Source of the DNA: DASZHJ01 sp035581425
Lineage (GTDB): Bacteria; Pseudomonadota; Alphaproteobacteria; ATCC43930; CGMCC-115725
Length of the DNA: 14,204 nucleotides
Direction: 5' to 3'
NCBI GenBank assembly: GCA_035581425.1
Contig: DATJVP010000086.1
Span: forward strand, 1 to 14,204
A program made the position numbers and the translations under genes. This document shows positions 13,334-14,204 of the stretch, piece after piece. Each line of letters starts with the position of its first letter. Position 1 is the stretch's first letter. The notes under the pieces were generated by a model that worked only from the letters and a program-made list of their open reading frames with translations, did not search any database and was not told where the DNA came from.

Positions 13334-13828
13334 ATGCATCTCAGGCGCACCCGGGTATTGGCTGAGCTCGCTGCCGCCGTACTTATCTTCGTTGTCTTGC
13401 TGTCGGCGGGCGCATCCGCGGAGGGCACGGTCTCGGGTTTCTTCAAGGGCAATGGCAAGCCGGCGGCGCTGGCCCAGGTCACGGCCCAGAAGGGCGATCC
13501 GGAATCCGGCAAGCCGGTGACCGTGCTCGTGTTCAGCACCAAAGACCAGGCCGGGGATCCCAAGGCCGCTTTCAATGCGCTGTTCGGCAAATTCGGCGAC
13601 GCGCTGGTCGTGAAGGTCTTTTCGGACGGAAAAATCTACAGCGTCGATTTAGTGCATTCGAACCTTGAAGCCCCGGGCGGCTCGATCCAGGTGTTCGGCA
13701 CCATTTCGATGAAAGAGTTTGCCATGGCCGGCGGCGAAATCTCGGGCCATTTCACCTCGGAGGGAGAGCACGAAGTGCACGGCCAGAAATGGGACGTGGA
13801 CGTCACCTTCCGGACCAAGGCTCCGTGA
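13334..13828 (+). CDS. Secreted (periplasmic) protein of unknown function, 164 aa
   Basis: Residues 1-29 form a clear Sec signal peptide: a basic start MHLRRTR, a hydrophobic core AAAVLIFVVLLSAGA, and an ASA cleavage site before Glu30. The mature part (about 135 residues) is rich in beta-prone and Gly/Lys segments: GTVSGFFKGNGKPAALAQV, a PVTVLVFSTKD strand, a KAAFNALFGKFGDALVVKVF helix-strand, then GGSIQVFGTISMK, GGEISGHFTSEGE and the terminal WDVDVTFRTKAP. No cysteine is present and no lipobox is seen, so it is probably soluble in the periplasm. It reads like a single small beta-rich domain, which I recognise only as a conserved hypothetical type. It is divergent from dmeF with a 257-bp spacer; TTGCCG followed 17 bases on by AAATAT (about 13224-13252) is a possible weak promoter. 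A perfect 8-bp hairpin follows its stop. Confidence 0.82.
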   Translation: MHLRRTRVLAELAAAVLIFVVLLSAGASAEGTVSGFFKGNGKPAALAQVTAQKGDPESGKPVTVLVFSTKDQAGDPKAAFNALFGKFGDALVVKVFSDGKIYSVDLVHSNLEAPGGSIQVFGTISMKEFAMAGGEISGHFTSEGEHEVHGQKWDVDVTFRTKAP

Positions 13829-13836
13829 TCCCGCGA

Positions 13837-13867
13837 CGCGAGGAGCCGATTGAGGGAAATCCTCGCG
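13837..13867 (+). terminator. Hairpin just after the secreted-protein gene
   Basis: CGCGAGGA (13837-13844) pairs perfectly with TCCTCGCG (13860-13867) across a 15-base loop, starting 8 bases after the stop codon. No T tract follows, so it may act as an mRNA-end stabiliser or a Rho-assisted terminator. Confidence 0.4.
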
Positions 13868-14115
13868 CATGGATTGTCGCCGGCCGAACTCGCTGGTTCA
13901 GCATTTCGGCTTTATGAGCAATTCAGACCGAGCATTCCCGCCGGCACTGCCAGATGGGGTGCGAAGGGAACGCTGAGCCTCGAGAAGGTTACGGCGCTTG
14001 CGGAGTAGCTCCGCGTCATCGCGCACCTGGCCCACGCTCACCGCCTCACTCCGCGATAGCTTCGACGTAAGTGCGCATCGTTCCTCGCGATGCCAGAGAC
14101 CGGTGAGCGGCCGAT

Positions 14116-14148
14116 TGAAAACGCCGGCGGAGGCGGGTGGCCGGCGTT
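14116..14148 (-). terminator. Leftward terminator-like hairpin
   Basis: On the bottom strand AACGCCGGC (14148-14140) pairs perfectly with GCCGGCGTT (14128-14120) over an 11-base loop, and the second arm continues into TTC, giving a short GTTTTC run. It suggests that a leftward transcription unit from beyond the right edge ends here. Confidence 0.45.
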
Positions 14149-14204
14149 GTGAGGCAGCCCGGGCCACTTCTGAGATGCAAGCGGTGTCGCGGCAATGGGT
14201 GATT

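Larger units (their letters stand above)
13829..14204. other. Right-end stretch without an assignable gene
   Basis: About 375 bp. Apart from the two hairpins nothing is supported. A bottom-strand frame is open from the right edge to 13898 (first ATG 14167), but it has no ribosome site, no recognisable motif, and a terminator-like hairpin inside it. It may be the degraded tail of something beyond the edge. Confidence 0.4.

Overview
The window is about 14.2 kb of GC-rich, densely packed DNA that looks like the chromosome of an alphaproteobacterium, probably Hyphomicrobiales (Rhizobiales). Grounds are the strong GC bias at third codon positions, the DmeF-type metal exporter, and a 67-residue protein resembling small rhizobial hypothetical proteins. 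This placement comes from recognising gene types, not from a database search. No tRNA, rRNA, CRISPR array, insertion sequence or prophage gene was seen.

Region A (1-6000) is a divergent catabolic cluster around one regulator. Leftward: a GntR/HutC-type repressor (2285-3049), a MmgE/PrpD-family protein (824-2251) and an acyl-CoA dehydrogenase cut by the left edge (1-827). Rightward: a MaoC-like hydratase (3138-3656), a class III CoA-transferase (3672-4871) and a second CaiB/BaiF protein that carries the alpha-methylacyl-CoA racemase residues (4888-6000). A perfect 18-bp palindrome (3093-3110) lies in the spacer between regulator and hydratase, and a degenerate copy (2263-2280) lies just before the prpD-like gene. 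Together the enzymes could activate a carboxylic acid to its CoA thioester, correct the stereochemistry of a methyl branch, dehydrogenate it and hydrate it. The substrate is unknown; a branched or C5-type (di)acid is the best guess.

Region B (6001-8859) is leftward: manC (bifunctional GDP-mannose pyrophosphorylase/phosphomannose isomerase), a FOXRED1-like FAD oxidoreductase 8 bp downstream, and then the wreck of a GNAT acetyltransferase gene. The GNAT remnant is frameshifted and missing its 3' half, and it ends against the stop codon of the racemase-like gene.

Region C (8860-10364) holds a YfcG-like glutathione S-transferase (rightward), a small conserved-looking protein (leftward), and about 540 bp without a convincing gene, possibly containing a decayed zinc-ribbon ORF and some hairpins.

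Region D (10351-13076) is leftward: dmeF, then two unrelated-looking class I SAM methyltransferases, ending in a hairpin terminator. Region E (13077-14204) has a divergently transcribed secreted protein of unknown function, a hairpin after its stop codon, and an unassigned right end with a leftward-facing terminator-like hairpin.
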